Below, in pieces: positions 29,623 through 29,672 of a DNA stretch of 29,672 bases. The position numbers and the translations under genes were made by a program. A model generated the notes under the pieces. That model was not told the origin of the DNA. It saw only the letters and a program-made list of their open reading frames with translations, and searched no databases. Source of the stretch: Phil1 sp963643205. Its GTDB lineage: Bacteria > Bacillota > Clostridia > Christensenellales > CAG-138. The stretch is taken from contig CAVIJJ010000022.1 of NCBI GenBank assembly GCA_963643205.1, forward strand, positions 1 through 29,672, given 5' to 3'. Within the stretch, counting starts at the first letter, position 1, and every line of letters starts with the position of its first letter.

Positions 29623-29672
29623 TCACAGCTCAAGCTTAAGATCCCCATCCTTTATCCAGCCGAGCTTGCGCA
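29623..29672 (-). CDS. C-terminus of an unidentified protein (partial)
   Basis: The minus strand from the window edge reads RKLGWIKDGDLKLEL followed by TGA at 29625-29623. The other two frames contain stops. A strong hairpin terminator lies just downstream. These 15 residues are too few to name a family. The gene continues beyond the window. Confidence 0.55.
   Translation of the reverse strand, partial: RKLGWIKDGDLKLEL

Overview
The window looks like chromosome from a Bacillota genome of the class Clostridia, probably an uncultured anaerobic gut-type lineage. The support is a Firmicute-style darA-holB-ricT block, a PBP5-type carboxypeptidase, GerMN lipoproteins, GGAGG ribosome binding sites, and sigma-A-like promoters of the TTGNNN-17-TATAAT type. 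By eye, base composition is near half GC, with frequent ATA for Ile and CTT for Leu in most genes. I see no rRNA, tRNA, transposase, integrase or CRISPR array.

Layout. 1-397 is non-coding and holds two copies of a ~111-base direct repeat. 398-1342 (minus) is a tight three-gene cassette: a DUF3990 ADP-ribosyltransferase-like protein, a 79-residue unknown and a DUF3791 protein. 1427-1513 is a GGGGACG inverted-repeat element. 1570-2967 (minus) is a D-Ala-D-Ala carboxypeptidase. 3159-9050 (plus) is one apparent operon: OmpR-type response regulator, HAMP histidine kinase, two GerMN lipoproteins and mnmA. It ends at a terminator shared with the convergent 12233-9100 (minus) operon (HAD phosphatase, darA, holB, ricT). 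13948-12446 (minus) holds an FmdB-like zinc ribbon and murA. 14816-14043 (minus) is a TauE/SafE permease. 15571-15062 (minus) is a miniature ModA-like lipoprotein and 16944-15637 (minus) is rarA. Divergent from rarA are a MATE exporter (17084-18517) and then prs (18856-19896).

23752-20036 (minus) is a three-gene lipid cluster: a serine-palmitoyltransferase-like alpha-oxoamine synthase, a short-chain reductase and an acyl-CoA/acyl-ACP ligase. Together these would make and reduce a sphingoid-type long-chain base. Divergent from it, 23983-27353 (plus) is an UgpA/UgpE/UgpB-like sugar or glycerol-phosphate ABC importer without its ATPase; its binding lipoprotein carries an extra C-terminal membrane anchor. 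27463-28323 is a probably highly expressed Thr/Glu-linker lipoprotein with OB-like domains. 29502-28396 (minus) is an SseB-domain protein of different codon character. The last 50 bases hold the C-terminus of another minus-strand gene.

The strongest leads are the sphingoid-base cluster (20036-23752), the DUF3990/DUF3791 cassette (398-1342), and the two-component plus double GerMN-lipoprotein operon (3159-7921), which parallels actinobacterial mtrA-mtrB-lpqB. All functions are inferred from motifs read in the sequence and from family knowledge; no database search was run.
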